The notes below the pieces were generated by a model, which saw only the letters and a program-made list of their open reading frames with translations, ran no database searches and was not told where the DNA came from. Position numbers and translations under genes: made by a program. Shown here piece after piece: positions 1-11,007 of a stretch of 64,000 nucleotides of DNA. Origin of the DNA: Anaeramoeba flamelloides (lineage: Eukaryota > Metamonada > Anaeramoebidae); the NCBI GenBank assembly GCA_027625915.1, contig JANTQA010000010.1, positions 1,364,001-1,428,000 of the forward strand, written 5' to 3'. Each line of letters starts with the position of its first letter. Position 1 is the stretch's first letter.

Positions 1-359
1 CCAATCTTTTATTGAAATTGGTTGTAAATTTTTTTTTTCAAAAAAAGAGCTAATTTTTTTTCTTGCATTTTTTAGAAATATTTTTATGAAAATATTTTGA
101 AATAAATACCACGATACAGGACTGATCCAATTAGTATTAAAATTCCTCTTAATTTTATATTACCGGTTTTTAGGATCAAAACACTTAATAAAGAAAATAT
201 TATCTGAAATGTAAAAAAATATTTTCACACTTTTTTGGAAATATCTCATATATATTAGGATTTTATTTAATAATAATTATAATAAAGAATTAAATATGAA
301 ATTATTTTGCAAAAATTATTAAATTTTTTTTTTCAAAAAAGATTGTAAATAAGATTTAC
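1..359 (-). other. Intron at window edge, partial gene
   Basis: This is AT-rich sequence with poly-T runs. It reads as an intron of the minus-strand gene whose exon ends at 360, starting with GTAAATC at 359 and running off the window. No further exon is visible before base 1. Confidence 0.4.
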
Positions 360-719
360 CTCTTGATTTAGTCATTGGTGTTGCATTTTCAATTAATTTG
401 TTTATATTTGCATATTGTATTGATGTGAATAAATCGTTATACTTTTGATTATTGTTGTTGTTACTATTATTTGAATAAATAATGTTATTATTATTATCTT
501 GTATTTGATTCCAGATATTAACATCAATTTCATTTTCATCTTCTAATCCCCTGACAGTTGTTTTATCCTGTGTGTTTCGTAGTTCATCAACTTCCAAATT
601 CGGAAGATCAATATTACTTGAAAGCTCATCAACACTTAAATCCCACAATTTGCTTCCATTACGAAGCGCCAATAATAATAATGCAAAAACTGGGCTTATT
701 CGAGATTTTGAAGGGATGT
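360..719 (-). CDS. Internal exon of an unrecognised Asn-rich protein gene (partial)
   Basis: The sequence shows a 360-base open exon on the minus strand with no believable start ATG. It is bounded upstream by a TTTATAATAG acceptor (exon begins at 719) and downstream by a GTAAATC donor at 359. Both boundaries are phase 1, matching the habit of the other genes here. The frame extends upstream of the first apparent start and reads roughly IPSKSRISPVFALLLLALRN, a hydrophobic helix. An acidic stretch (VDELSSNIDLPNLEVDEL) and an Asn tract (about five to six Asn in a row) follow. I do not recognise the family. The first exons would lie above 719, possibly behind a long intron, and the rest lies below base 1. 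Coding status is supported by composition and splice signals only. Confidence 0.45.
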
Positions 720-1200
720 CTATTATAAAAGGAGTTATTAAAAAAATATTATTAAAAATAAAAATAATGTAATTTTTGGTACTTTAAATTAATTTTTTCC
801 TTTAATGGCTCAGTACTTCCACAACAACAGGGTACAATTTTAAAATATGTTATTGGTGATATTCTCTACATACAAATTTTATAGATGCCAAGTCTCAAAA
901 AATTCTGATCGACTAAGAAACCTCAGAATATGTTATTTATGAGATCAAATTTGTTTTTCCATTTTTTATGAAAAAGAAAACTTTTAAATTCATTTTATTT
1001 CTTACATTAGAAAAATTTTTTACCCCTTTTATTACCATTTTCTTCATTATTACACAATACCAAGTCTTTATTTTAATAAATATCAATGTAAAAGATTTTT
1101 TTTACTTTTTTGAGATAATTCTTTTTGGTGAACCAAAAAATTGATTTATTCAACATTGAAAAAATAACCATATTTTTTTTAAGAACAGTGGTTATAACTA

Positions 1201-1458
1201 TTAAAGTTTTTTGGCCCTAATACCAGTATAAAAGCAAAGAATGGGATTTTTTTTTGTCTTTTTTTTTTAAAATAACTTTTTTGTAATATCTTTAAGTAAT
1301 AGTTTTGAACCAAGTATTTGGATAGGTTTGAATAGTAATAATTTTTACATTTCATACAAGTTTTTGTTCATGGGGTTTTTGAAAAAGGAGATTGAAAAAA
1401 AATGACAACAAAAAAAATGTACAGTTTTTGCTTTTATATTGGTAATAGGTCTTTAAAG
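1201..1458. repeat. Fold-back repeat
   Basis: The left arm at 1201-1239 contains GGCCCTAATACCAGTATAAA. It is matched in reverse complement by the right arm at about 1424-1458 (CTTTTATATTGGTAATAGG), leaving a loop of about 185 bases. The arms are roughly 80-85% alike by eye. It looks like a decayed inverted-repeat element, and I cannot assign a family. Confidence 0.5.
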
Positions 1459-2169
1459 TCATTTAGAACTTTTACTCAAAAATTGTGTTTTTGTTCTTAG
1501 ATGAAATTAAATTTTTCAAAATAAAATTTTCTGGAATATATTTGAGAATTTTGTTATTTTCTCTTCAAAATTCAAAATCAATTTTTTTCTTCCAAAAATG
1601 ATTTAAATTGTTATAAGGTTTCTTGTGAATAAGGCCAAACAATTTTTTGAAAAAATTTTTTTTCAATTTTTTTTTTCATTTTTTTTTCAAAACAAAAAAA
1701 GCAACTTTTTCCAAACTTTAAAGAATAAAAAAATTTTTTTTGCTTATTAGATCTCATTTTCATTGATAAACTTTTGTTTAACTTCTATCAAAATTTCATT
1801 TATTTAATCACCTATACCTCAATTGTTTTTATTGGCTAAGATTTGAATTGAAAGATTAATAATAAAAAATACCAAAATAAAAAATTTTTCATTCAAAATC
1901 AAGACTTTCCAACATAAAAGGAAAAATTGTGTTTACATTTTTCAAGAATGAACTTGTTTGTTAATAAGAATAATAAGTTTCCTTTTTTTGGTTTTATATT
2001 GGAAACATGTGAATTTTTGAATTTCAAAAAATAAACTCAATTTAATAAATTGTTTAAATGAGGTTTACTCATCCATTACATAAGCTGAAACACAAATTAC
2101 AAAAAAATATTTTATTAAGGATCTATTACAAGATTTCATTTTATTTTTAAAAAAATAATACTCCCTTAA

Positions 2170-2921
2170 TGGATTAGCCTCATCATAGATTTCTCTAGAA
2201 TCAAAGTATGTTGTAATTGGGTGTAAATCATATTTGTGCGACATGGCTCAAATAGTTAAAAAAATCTATTATAAATCTTATTGTACAATAAATTCTTACA
2301 TTTTTTACTCAGGATCACAATTAAAAATTATAATTTTGGGAAAATTTTATTTAAAAGTACTTTTCCAAATCTAAAAATAGGAAACTCCAAATAATAGTTT
2401 TCGAGTATTTAATAATTCATATTTAGAAGTTCCAAAAGTAACTATTTTTATAATTTTTGAATTTCAAAGATTAACTCTATAATCATGAACAATAAAAACG
2501 CAAAGGCTGATTTATTTTGTTTGCTTTTGATAAAGCTACTTGTATCATCAATATATTTCCATGATTTGAGAAATAATTTGTCAAAAAACTTTATTCATTA
2601 ATTATTTAATTTTTAAAAAAAAATTGATTTTTTTAGCAACTAATCAACATTTTGCCACAAATTTCAAAAAGATATTTTGCAACTTTGTAGTCTGAATATT
2701 GATAATTCAACCTTTAAATTTGTGGCAAAATGCAGACTTTTTTCTGAAATTGTTGGGTTTTTTACTAATACAAAGATCATTTTAAATTAATGAGGATCAA
2801 CAAACATTACTACTTGACTTTGAGATTTTTTAGAGACATTTGAACCATGTATAACTAATGTGGTTACACCCAATAACAACGTGTTTTGATCTTAGGCTTC
2901 TCCTTGGTAGACGCTAATCAC
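2170..2921 (+). mobile_element. Non-autonomous TIR element (MITE-like, TTAA flanks)
   Basis: A segment of about 750 bases has long, imperfect terminal inverted repeats of roughly 55 bases. The left end reads TGGATTAGCCTCATCATAGA and the right end, reverse complemented, reads GTGATTAGCGTCTACCAAGG. Both arms go on to a GTTGTNATTGGGTGTAA block. TTAA stands immediately outside both ends (2166-2169 and 2922-2925), consistent with a TTAA target-site duplication as made by piggyBac-type transposases. No coding capacity remains. A diverged inverted copy lies at about 13345-14100. The TTAA match could be chance in such AT-rich DNA, so the superfamily assignment is tentative. Confidence 0.65.
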
Positions 2922-3305
2922 TTAAGAAAAAAAGTTAATAAAAAAAATGATTTATTAAATCAATAATAATTTTATTTTTAATTTTTCTTTTCCTTTTTCC
3001 TTTTCATTTCAGTTTCTGTTTCTGTTTCGATTTCTATTTTTGCTTTTTTTTAAATTTTTTTTTTATATCAAAAAGCAATGTTTTTATTCTTAAAAAAAAT
3101 GTATTTTTTTCTTCTTATTATAAGTTTTGAAAAAATAAAGAATATAGGATGGACTCTTCATAAACATAAAGTTATTGATGTTTGTTGTAGCCACATTAAA
3201 TAAATAGTCAGATTATTACTCTTAAAATAAAATAAATAATTTTAATTTAGATTTTTTATTGAGAAAATAATATCGAAATATGAATAATAATTTCAGATGT
3301 AGAGA

Positions 3306-4436
3306 TTATTTCTTAAAGTGATAATTTTTGTTAATTTTCACAGCAATAATTAGGGTTTTTAATTGTCTTATATTGGGATCAACTTCTGGTAAGTATGGTA
3401 GCACTATGTTTTGTATTGAGATCAACTTTGGCCAAATATTTAGAGCATTACTCAAGCAGTTTGTATTATGATGGTGATTTAGAATGTTACAACATAATTG
3501 GCATACAATGAAATAACAACCAACCAAACCATCTACACTAGGAGCACAAAAAAAAACTTTTTAAGTTTTTGCCTTTTTTTTTTGTTTATTTTTTAATTTT
3601 TTTTATTTCTTTTATTTCTCTTTTTCTTGTCTTTATTTAGAAATAAAATTTTTTCTTTTCGTTTTTTAAAGAAAATCTACATTATGAGTTATAACCCTGT
3701 CAACATTATAACTTGGATAAAAAAATCTAAATAAATCTAAATTTAGTGTGTCAGAAAGTGCCGTAGAGTGCCGTCAAGTGCCTAGGTTTTCTTGAGGTTT
3801 TCTGGTTTATCTGTGAAGTGTTCTATGTTTTTTTTGCTTTTTGAAATAAACAGAAAATTTTAATAAATTTTCGGTTTATTTCGAAAAGTAAAAAAAACCT
3901 AACAGAAATCTATTGATTTTACAAATAAACAGAAAACTCAAGAAAACCTAAAGGCGATTTTCCAGTATTCAAAAGAATAGAGAAAAATCTTTGATTTTAC
4001 TACACTCTTTTAAATTCTAGAAAAGCTAAAGGCGATTTTTTTTTAATTTAAGAAATAAAAAGGAAATTTATTAAATTTTTTTTATTTTTTAAATTAAAAA
4101 AAACCTAACGGTAAATAGAGGGTAATTTTTTTGAATTGTCTCTCCAAATTAACAATAATAAAAAAAAAAAAAATAACATTTTGAATTGTTGTTTGCTTGA
4201 ATTAACAATAAAAGTAAATATTGATAAATCTTTTTTCAAAAAAATTAATATCTATTTTTATAGCAAATTCAAATGAAAATAAGAGTAAAAAAATAATTAA
4301 GAAAAAAGAAAATGAAATTCATTTAATGAATCATAAAATCAATTTGATATCTAGAAATTCACAATTTTTCAGAAATGGGGTTAAAAATGGGTTGTAATTA
4401 AACTAATATTTACGAATTATAAAAATAGAAATAGAA

Positions 4437-4473
<37 letters not shown>

Positions 4474-7400
4474 AAAGAAGGTGGAAAAAAATAAACAAAC
4501 AATTTGTTGCTGTAGTGAATTCAATAAATTTTCTAATTTGTGGTTTCCCTTCAATTTCAAAATGCTTCATAATTAATTGGTTGATAACGTTTTTTGATAA
4601 GAGTGTTGGCGTTGGTGTTTTGGAATGGTTTGTCAACATTGAAAAGGATTTTTGTTTAGTTGATGGTCTTAACCTTTCACGAAGAAAAAGAAGATGTGGG
4701 TGATCTTTCATTAACTTGGCAACCCATTGTCCCTTGTTTTGTTTGTTTTCGGTAGATATTTCATCCTTGGAAGGGGTATTACGATCAGAAAACGAACGCA
4801 ATTTCTCTAATTCTTTTACTTTTGTTTTTGCTTTTTTTAAATGATCCAACAAGACTTCCGCTTTTTCTTCGAGCTGGAATATGTTTGATTCCCCTTGTCC
4901 AATCGATTGAAGTATTTTTTGTTTTTTTTTTTCAATCTTATCAATAATGAACTTTTTTTTTTGATATTTTCTTTGAGTAAGAGCTTTTTTTATGAAAAAT
5001 CAAGTCAAATAAAGAAATGGTTAGATATACAATTATTAAATTAATTTGTTGTTTTTTAAATAATAAAAAAAGAAAAGGTTGGTGGTTTGGAATATTTTAT
5101 CATGTTTTAACAAGTAAAATGTTAATTAAACGATTTATTTTAACACAAAATTAAAAAATAACAATTTTTTTTTTATTTTATTTTTTTATTTATTTTTTCT
5201 TGATCAATTTTTGAATTTTTTTGATTTCCATTTTTTTTATTTGGTATCTAAATATATTCTAGGATTCCTGGCAGCTCTTCCTATTTATTAAAATATTAAT
5301 TTATTAAGTTGTTTGAAATGATTTGTATCATTCAGTTTCGAATAAACTAAGTGGTACTCAAATTTTGGTAAAATATACCGACTCCCGTAATAAAATATTT
5401 TTTTGACTTCCCATACATTGTGGTTTTGGAAATATAAACACAAAGATTTGTAATTACAAGATTGTCAAATAATATTTTTTCCTATTTCAAGTACTATATG
5501 TCTTAATATACGGGATAATGTTTTTTTTAAAGAATTTGTTTTAATGAATAGACACATCTAAATTTGATTTGAATATTGTTAAGCCGAACCATTGATTCAC
5601 TATTTGGATTCAATAAAGCCCCAGAATCTTTTGCTGGCAATTGAAAAAAAAAATAAAAATATTTTTAACACATTTATTATTTTTTAGTTTCGAAAATCAA
5701 AATAATTTAAAGAATAGTCAAATAGAGATTTGAATATCGCTCGTTTTTCTTGGGGGTTTGAAAAAAGAAAGAAAACAATTTTTTTTTGTAAAAATTGAAA
5801 TTTCATTTAAAATTTTTTTCTTGAAAAAAAATACAACTCCTTTTTTTCTGTACCGAGTGGAACACGACCACCAAAACAAAAAAATTTCCAAATCTAAATG
5901 GAAGTAAAACTATTCTTTCTAAGAATTATAAAAATTAAATTTGACTTTTTTTGTTATTTTTTTAATCAAAAAAAGAGAAAATCTAATTACTAGCTAAACT
6001 TCAAGTTATAAATGGTTTTCTTTCCATTGTAAACTATTTTTCAAAAATTTTGACTCACTTTATAATGTTAATGGGAGTTGTTTTGAGGGTTTATTCCAGT
6101 ATTCTTTACAAAAAATATTTTCAAATTTTTGAGATCAGAATCATTTTTTCTAATTTTGCAAATTTTAGTTTTGCTTTTTCAAATTTTTGTTTTTCTTTTT
6201 CTTTTTTTTTGAAAAAATTTTTTTTTTTTTTCTTTTTCTTTTTTTTTTTTAAAAAGATCATGTGGAAAAAAAAAAGAGATCTTCGAAAAGACAAATAATC
6301 ACTAACAAAATTTCGACCCTGTAATGTCTTTTAAAATGGATTTAATTATTCATAAAAAATCTTGTTGTTCAACTTTTTTTCAGTGAAAGTTCAGTAATAA
6401 AAAATCCGTAATGCTCATTTCAAAAATTGTGACTCACTTTTTTTTAGTTTTTAGTTTTATTTTTTTTAATTTTTAAAATATTCGGTTTTTATTGATTTAG
6501 AATGGCTTAAAAGTGAATTACAAATCAGATTTAGTTATTAATTGTTCTTGAATACCAAAGGATATATATTTTTTTTTCAATTTATTATTTCAGGTGAGTC
6601 ACAATTTTTGAAAAAGAGTTTATATTTATAATGTTCCGAGCCCACTTGGTAATAAATAATCCCAAAAAGTAAATCTCATTAATGAAAATTAGTAACAAAT
6701 CCCCGATTTCTATTAAAGATTTAATTTTTTAAAGAAAAGTTCCCTTCAAAAAAAAGCAATTAAACACGGTTTTCAAGTCCCACTCTAAACTAAATGTCCA
6801 TTTTGTCCTTTAGTATTTGAAATTGTTCATGGTGTTTTTCCAAAAAATTATTCATGAAAAAATAAATATATCCACTTATTATGTTTTTTGAAATTGTAGT
6901 ATTTGAATACATTTCATTTTTCAAGTAGCAAATTTATTTCAGATAAAGCTCTTATGATCAAAAAATAGATTATCTAAACTTTTTTCACCTTGTTAAATTC
7001 AAATTTCAGCTAGTAAGTCTTCATTCAATTTCAAATTAATATATTTTTAATTATGTTTTGGCCAAATAAGTAAAAATTGTTTCAGTTTATTATCTTTAAT
7101 ATTGTTTTTTCTTTATTAGTTATTTTGATGAAAATTTACCATTCAATTTTTAAGATTCGTGTAAGAGTTAATTTTATGATTTATGGTGCCCATTACTTGA
7201 AATTTTTAAAAAATAAAAAATACCGAAATTGTAGTGAAAGACATACTAATATTTGAATTATAAATGGGAAATAATTAAAATAAAATTAAATTGCTGTAGA
7301 AAACTCTTTCGTTCGATACTATTTATAAGTTCTATCATCCTGGACGAAGTAAATCAAAAAACAAAAAGATTACTTTTGTTAAAAATTTATCTTTTTGGAC

Positions 7401-8345
7401 TCTTTTTTAACACAGCAAAAAGAAATCTAATTGTTTTAGCAGTTTTTTTCTAACTTTTTCTTTGATTTTTCTTTTTAATTTGGATTTCTTTTTCTTTTTC
7501 TTTTTCTTTTTCTTTTTCTTATTATTTTTCTTTTTCTCTTTCTTTTTCTTTTTGTTTTTGTTTTTATTTTTGTTTTTCTTTTCTTGGTCGGAAACAAAAT
7601 TTAAATCTTGATTGTTTTTGGTTTTGATTGTTATTTTTGGTTTCTTGTTGTGAAAAAAGAAACAACAACAAGTTGAAAAAGTGACAAGGCAAATGATCTT
7701 AATTTTGGTTTGTTTCTGGTAACTGATTTCCTGGCTTTTTTTAATTTACTGAAATTCACCAAAATAGATTTTGTGTTTGTTCTTTTTTTTTTTTAAAAAG
7801 GAAAATTATAAAAAGTTGAAAAAGTTACCATGTTCAGACTTTTTTTTATAATCCAGCTCACAAAATTCTTCTTTTAAGATTTTGATTTCTTCATTTATTT
7901 TTTTCGGGATGTTTTGTTCGTTTAATGTCTTTTCACGTAAATTTTTGCATCTTTCTTGATTTAGTGTAATCTTTTCCATTACTCTCTCTGGTTGCATTTC
8001 TTCAAGTTGTGAATTAAAGGAATTCAAAATCTGGGTTGATTTTTTTAGTTTGGAGATTTTTTGCCCTCGTGAAATTAAACAATTTGTTCTTTTGGTTTCA
8101 AGCTCGTTTAGTTCAAGCAAATATTTAAAATGCTCTTGGAAAATTTTAAATTTTTCAGGGGCTCTTAAAGATAGGTTGTTTTCAAGTCTTCTTAGGTTGG
8201 TGTTGATCGACTCATTTTTTTTACGAAGTTTTGTTAAATATTTTTTTCTTTTTTGGAGAGCGTAGTAAATTTTTTTTTTGTTTGGTAAAGTCATCCGTGG
8301 TGTCAAAACCATCCTCACCTCTTCTTTTTTTTTGTTATCAGTCAT
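3306..8345 (-). CDS. Coiled-coil protein with LisH-like motif, three exons, 408 aa
   Basis: I rebuilt this from exons 8345-7829, 4983-4501 and 3532-3306, giving an unbroken 408-residue frame ending in TAA. Donors are GTAACT and GTTTGT, acceptors are AAAAAAAG and TGTAG, and both introns are phase 1. The first intron is about 2845 bases and carries a TIR element at 6032-6620; the second is 968 bases and starts close to a (TA)n tract. Residues 30-230 are dominated by Lys, Glu and Gln with coiled-coil character. Residues about 303-333 (KNVINQLIMKHFEIEGKPQI and beyond) resemble a LisH dimerisation helix. The ATG at 8345 is the first in frame after upstream stops. The last exon rests only on phase and splice signals; its Cys-rich product (CYFIVCQLCCN) is unlike anything I know. 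No family is assigned; cytoskeletal or centrosomal adaptor would be a guess. Confidence 0.55.
3745..4130. repeat. Dispersed repeat family R9, copy a (in intron 2 of the coiled-coil gene)
   Basis: This stretch shares several blocks (AAACAGAAAACTCAAGAAAA, AGAGAAAAATCTTTGATTTT and similar) with 34270-34540, 48650-48880 and 55320-55445. This copy opens with three spaced AGTGCC words (about 3757-3783), unusual in this AT-rich DNA. It ends with a near-palindromic TTTAATTTAAG...AAATTAAAAAAAACC pair. No coding content was seen. Confidence 0.5.
4442..4471. repeat. (TA)n microsatellite
   Basis: An uninterrupted TA tract of about 30 bases lies 30 bases inside the second intron of the coiled-coil gene. 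Confidence 0.95.
6032..6620 (+). mobile_element. MITE-like TIR element, family R1 copy a, TA flanks
   Basis: The left end AACTATTTTTCAAAAATTTT continues into GACTCAC. The right end, reverse complemented, reads AACTCTTTTTCAAAAATTGT and continues into GACTCAC. The dinucleotide TA flanks both sides (6030-6031 and 6621-6622), the target duplication expected for Tc1/mariner-type elements. A third internal TTTCAAAAATTGTGACTCAC block lies near 6418. It is non-coding, 589 bases, and sits in the first intron of the coiled-coil gene. A homologous copy is at 59804-60445. Confidence 0.75.
7460..7590. repeat. Pyrimidine hexamer microsatellite (TTTTTC)n
   Basis: Imperfect tandem TTTTTC units with variants TTTTTG and TTTTTA lie in the first intron of the coiled-coil gene. 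On the coding strand of nearby genes the same hexamer would give Lys-Glu repeats, as seen in MED14. Confidence 0.85.
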
Positions 8346-8639
8346 AGTATAGAGTACACACTAAAGCCAGAAATCTTAAAAAGGTGTGGACTTTCTGAAA
8401 TTAAACTTGGGAGAAAAATGATTTAATTAGAAGAGAATTACAGTTTTGAGACAATTTTATGAAGATCGCGACTTTCTTTATTTTTAAGTAATATTAAACT
8501 CAAAACTCTTGAAGTAATAATGATCAATGAGCAATGCTGAATTTGTTAAAATAGGCGGTTATTTTTCAGGGTAACATTCGAAGTTAAATGTGAAGGTAAT
8601 TAAGTTAGTATAAACTAAAAAAAATCTTGCCGAAAATTT

Positions 8640-9180
8640 ATTAACTGATTCAAAAAAAATTTACCACATATCGGAATTAAAAACAATGTAAAAATTTGAT
8701 TAAACTAAAGTGACAATTACTTTTTAAAATATTTTCCAGAAATAAATTATTGTTTTTAAAAGAAGTTTGATCCATTTTTTTTCATTTTTGAAAAGTTTAA
8801 AATCCTACATTTTTCTGAATTATTTAAAAAAAAATTATTTTCTTCTTGGAAGAAAGCATCTGTGAAATCTTATTGCTTGTCTCAGAAGTAAAAAAAAAAA
8901 AAACTTTAAAAATAGAAACAACCTAGCTCTATAATAACTCAGTTTAAAAAATCGACTTAATCTCAAAAAAATTATAATAGTTATTTTAATCTTGGAAAAA
9001 AAATAATTTTTTGATTCAAAGAACAGTTTTAGAATCAATTTTTTCTTTGTCTTTTAGAAAAACGGTCGAAGAAAAAACAACTAAACAACAAATCACCAAT
9101 TATCCAGAAATAATTTTTTAAAACCTAGAAAATTCAAATTAAAGCCCAAAGTAAAACTTTTTAAATTCATTATTACTAAA
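8640..9180. repeat. Dispersed repeat family R8, copy a
   Basis: This is similar by eye to 40590-41120 in the same orientation. Aligned blocks include a TCAGAAATGAATTATTG-like stretch, TTTAAAATCCTACATTTTT against GTTCAAAATCCAACATTTTT, a GAAATCTTATTG block and AAAACGGTCGAAGAAAAAAC against AAAAACGATCAAATC. Both copies lie 300-700 bases upstream of the start codon of a minus-strand gene. Confidence 0.5.
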
Positions 9181-9656
9181 TGATAATTAATTATAAACTC
9201 TTATTTATAGTTAGTTAATAATAAATCAAAACTTAAAAATATCAATAATTTTTATTATTATTTCTCAAAATTTAAATTATTTTCAAACCAATATAACTAT
9301 TTCAAATGGACAATAAACATAAAAGAGCATTAAGAAATGGTTTTAAATGGTTTATTTTGATCAACAAGGTTAAATATTTATACTGTAAATAATTGAAAAA
9401 AAAAAATAATAAGAATGAATCATCTTTTAATTGGAAAATATCAAAATTATTATATAAAATAAATTAACAAATCGTTTTTTAGATCTTCAAGTATTTAAAT
9501 AATTGATTAATTTTTCTATTAACTTTAAGACTGAATTAAAATTGAAATCCAAGTATATCATATAAACTACTAGAAATTCCAAAAAGTAAGTTTTTATAAA
9601 AAGAAAAGTTTATAGTCAATTTTTATTTTTCTTTTTAGAACCAAAAATTCAAATTA

Positions 9657-10114
9657 CTGTTGAGAGAAAAATGTTGGACACAGAAAAATGGTTGGACACC
9701 ATTTTTAATTGGCAACATTAGTAAAATTGAAAATCAAATCCTATTGATAACTAGGTGACTTTAATATAAATCCAGCTTTAAAGGTGTTAAAAGTTCATTA
9801 ATCTGTGGTTTATGTAGAATACTCATTTGAATGGATGATAACTAAAGTAGATCATGTTATTTTGACAAAAATCCAAGTTCTAGTAAAGTTTACTATTAAT
9901 TCTGAAAATGGTAAATTTAAAACTTGATTTAGATTATAAGAGATAAGGTTTTGAAAATCTCGAATTACATTAATCGTTATTCTAATAAGTAGATTATTGT
10001 TATTTTCTTTAGTTATTTCACAAGCGATTGAAATGAAAAATCATTTTCAGTAAGGTTCCTAATTAAAAATGCTGTTCAACCATTTTTCTGTGTCCAACAT
10101 TTTTCTCTCAGCAG
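9657..10114 (+). mobile_element. TIR element with decayed EEP-type endonuclease fragment
   Basis: Terminal inverted repeats of about 43 bases are almost identical: the left arm starts CTGTTGAGAGAAAAATGTTG and the reverse-complemented right arm starts CTGCTGAGAGAAAAATGTTG. Both run on to GGACACAGAAAAATGGTTG. TTA flanks each end (9654-9656 and 10115-10117), compatible with a three-base duplication of the PIF/Harbinger type. Inside, frames near 9751 read LGDFNINPALK and near 9815-9860 read YSFEWMITKVDHVILTK. These resemble the GDFN and DHV-L/S blocks of exonuclease-endonuclease-phosphatase nucleases. The fragment is interrupted by stops and frame changes, so it is a relic. Whether the nuclease belonged to the element or was captured from a LINE or host gene is unknown. 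Confidence 0.7.
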
Positions 10115-10726
10115 TTAAAAGAGATTGAGATCTTTTGGATGTGAAATAAACATGTGAAATATGAACTCTTAAAAATAAGGACTTGTTTCTCGAAAGTTGT
10201 TACATGGTGTTGTTTTTAAGTTTAATCATACCATTGAGAAAGAATTACTCTATTGTTGCTGGGGGGGGGTAAATACGAGTTACTTGTCACTTTAGGTGAA
10301 ATATATTATAAAATAGGAATTTATCAATAATAGAATAATAGAGAAACTCAAAAAAAAAAATTGAAAAAGAATTTAATTGATTATCATGAAAATTCAACAT
10401 GTTTAAACTATAAAACAGTTTTTCAAATAAAATCTCACTTTATTATCCCCCTATTCCAAAAAAAAAAATGCCTAACTTGGTTCCCATATGATATATCTAA
10501 AGGCAAAGTTATATTGAAGGTAAAAAACTTGCTATTTTGAATAAATTATTATTTAGGTGTGAAATTTGTTTAAAATTTTTTATAATATTTCCAATTTTTT
10601 TAAGATTTTTTGGTTTTTGTTATTACAACAGTGGTTTTAAAATTGAATTTATTTTTTTCATTTTTCTAAATTCCAGTATTTCATTTTTTTCATATTAGGT
10701 GTTGAAGAAACAATTATCTGGCGTTA

Positions 10727-10836
10727 TTTGTATAAAATCGAAAAATAAAGCTTATTATAATTTTCGATGGGTGGTATTTTTAATATCACCGCGAGGGAAT
10801 TCTAATAAGCTTATTTTTTTCGATTTTATACAAATT
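10727..10836. repeat. Large near-perfect hairpin
   Basis: The left arm TTTGTATAAAATCGAAAAAT AAAGCTTATTATAATT (10727-10762) pairs with the right arm ending TTCGATTTTATACAAATT (to 10836), with only about two or three mismatches or gaps over 35 bases. The loop is relatively GC-rich and holds a second small palindrome (GGTGGTAT...ATATCACC, 10770-10790) and GCGAGGG. It may be a small fold-back element or a structured transcript. The flanks carry no gene. Confidence 0.75.
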
Positions 10837-11007
10837 GAAAGAGTTATAATTTGATAGGTGGAAAGTTATCAAAGTTATCATTGATCAAAAAAAAAAACAA
10901 TTACACTAAAAAAATGAAAAATGAAACTTTATTTTCAAATATCGAAAAGAAACAATAAAAATCTAAAATAATTCTATTTTGTTGTAGATATTCACAGTTT
11001 CTAATTT

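Larger units (their letters stand above)
720..3305. other. Repeat-bearing stretch without a recognised gene
   Basis: About 2.6 kb of AT-rich DNA with poly-T tracts lies between the partial gene and the coiled-coil gene. It holds a fold-back repeat (1201-1458) and a TIR element (2170-2921), listed separately. Upstream exons of the partial gene may be hidden here, but I could not place one. Confidence 0.5.

Noticed and set aside
7460-7590. Possible CRISPR-like array
   Set aside because: It is a simple pyrimidine microsatellite with no spacer structure, in a eukaryotic intron.
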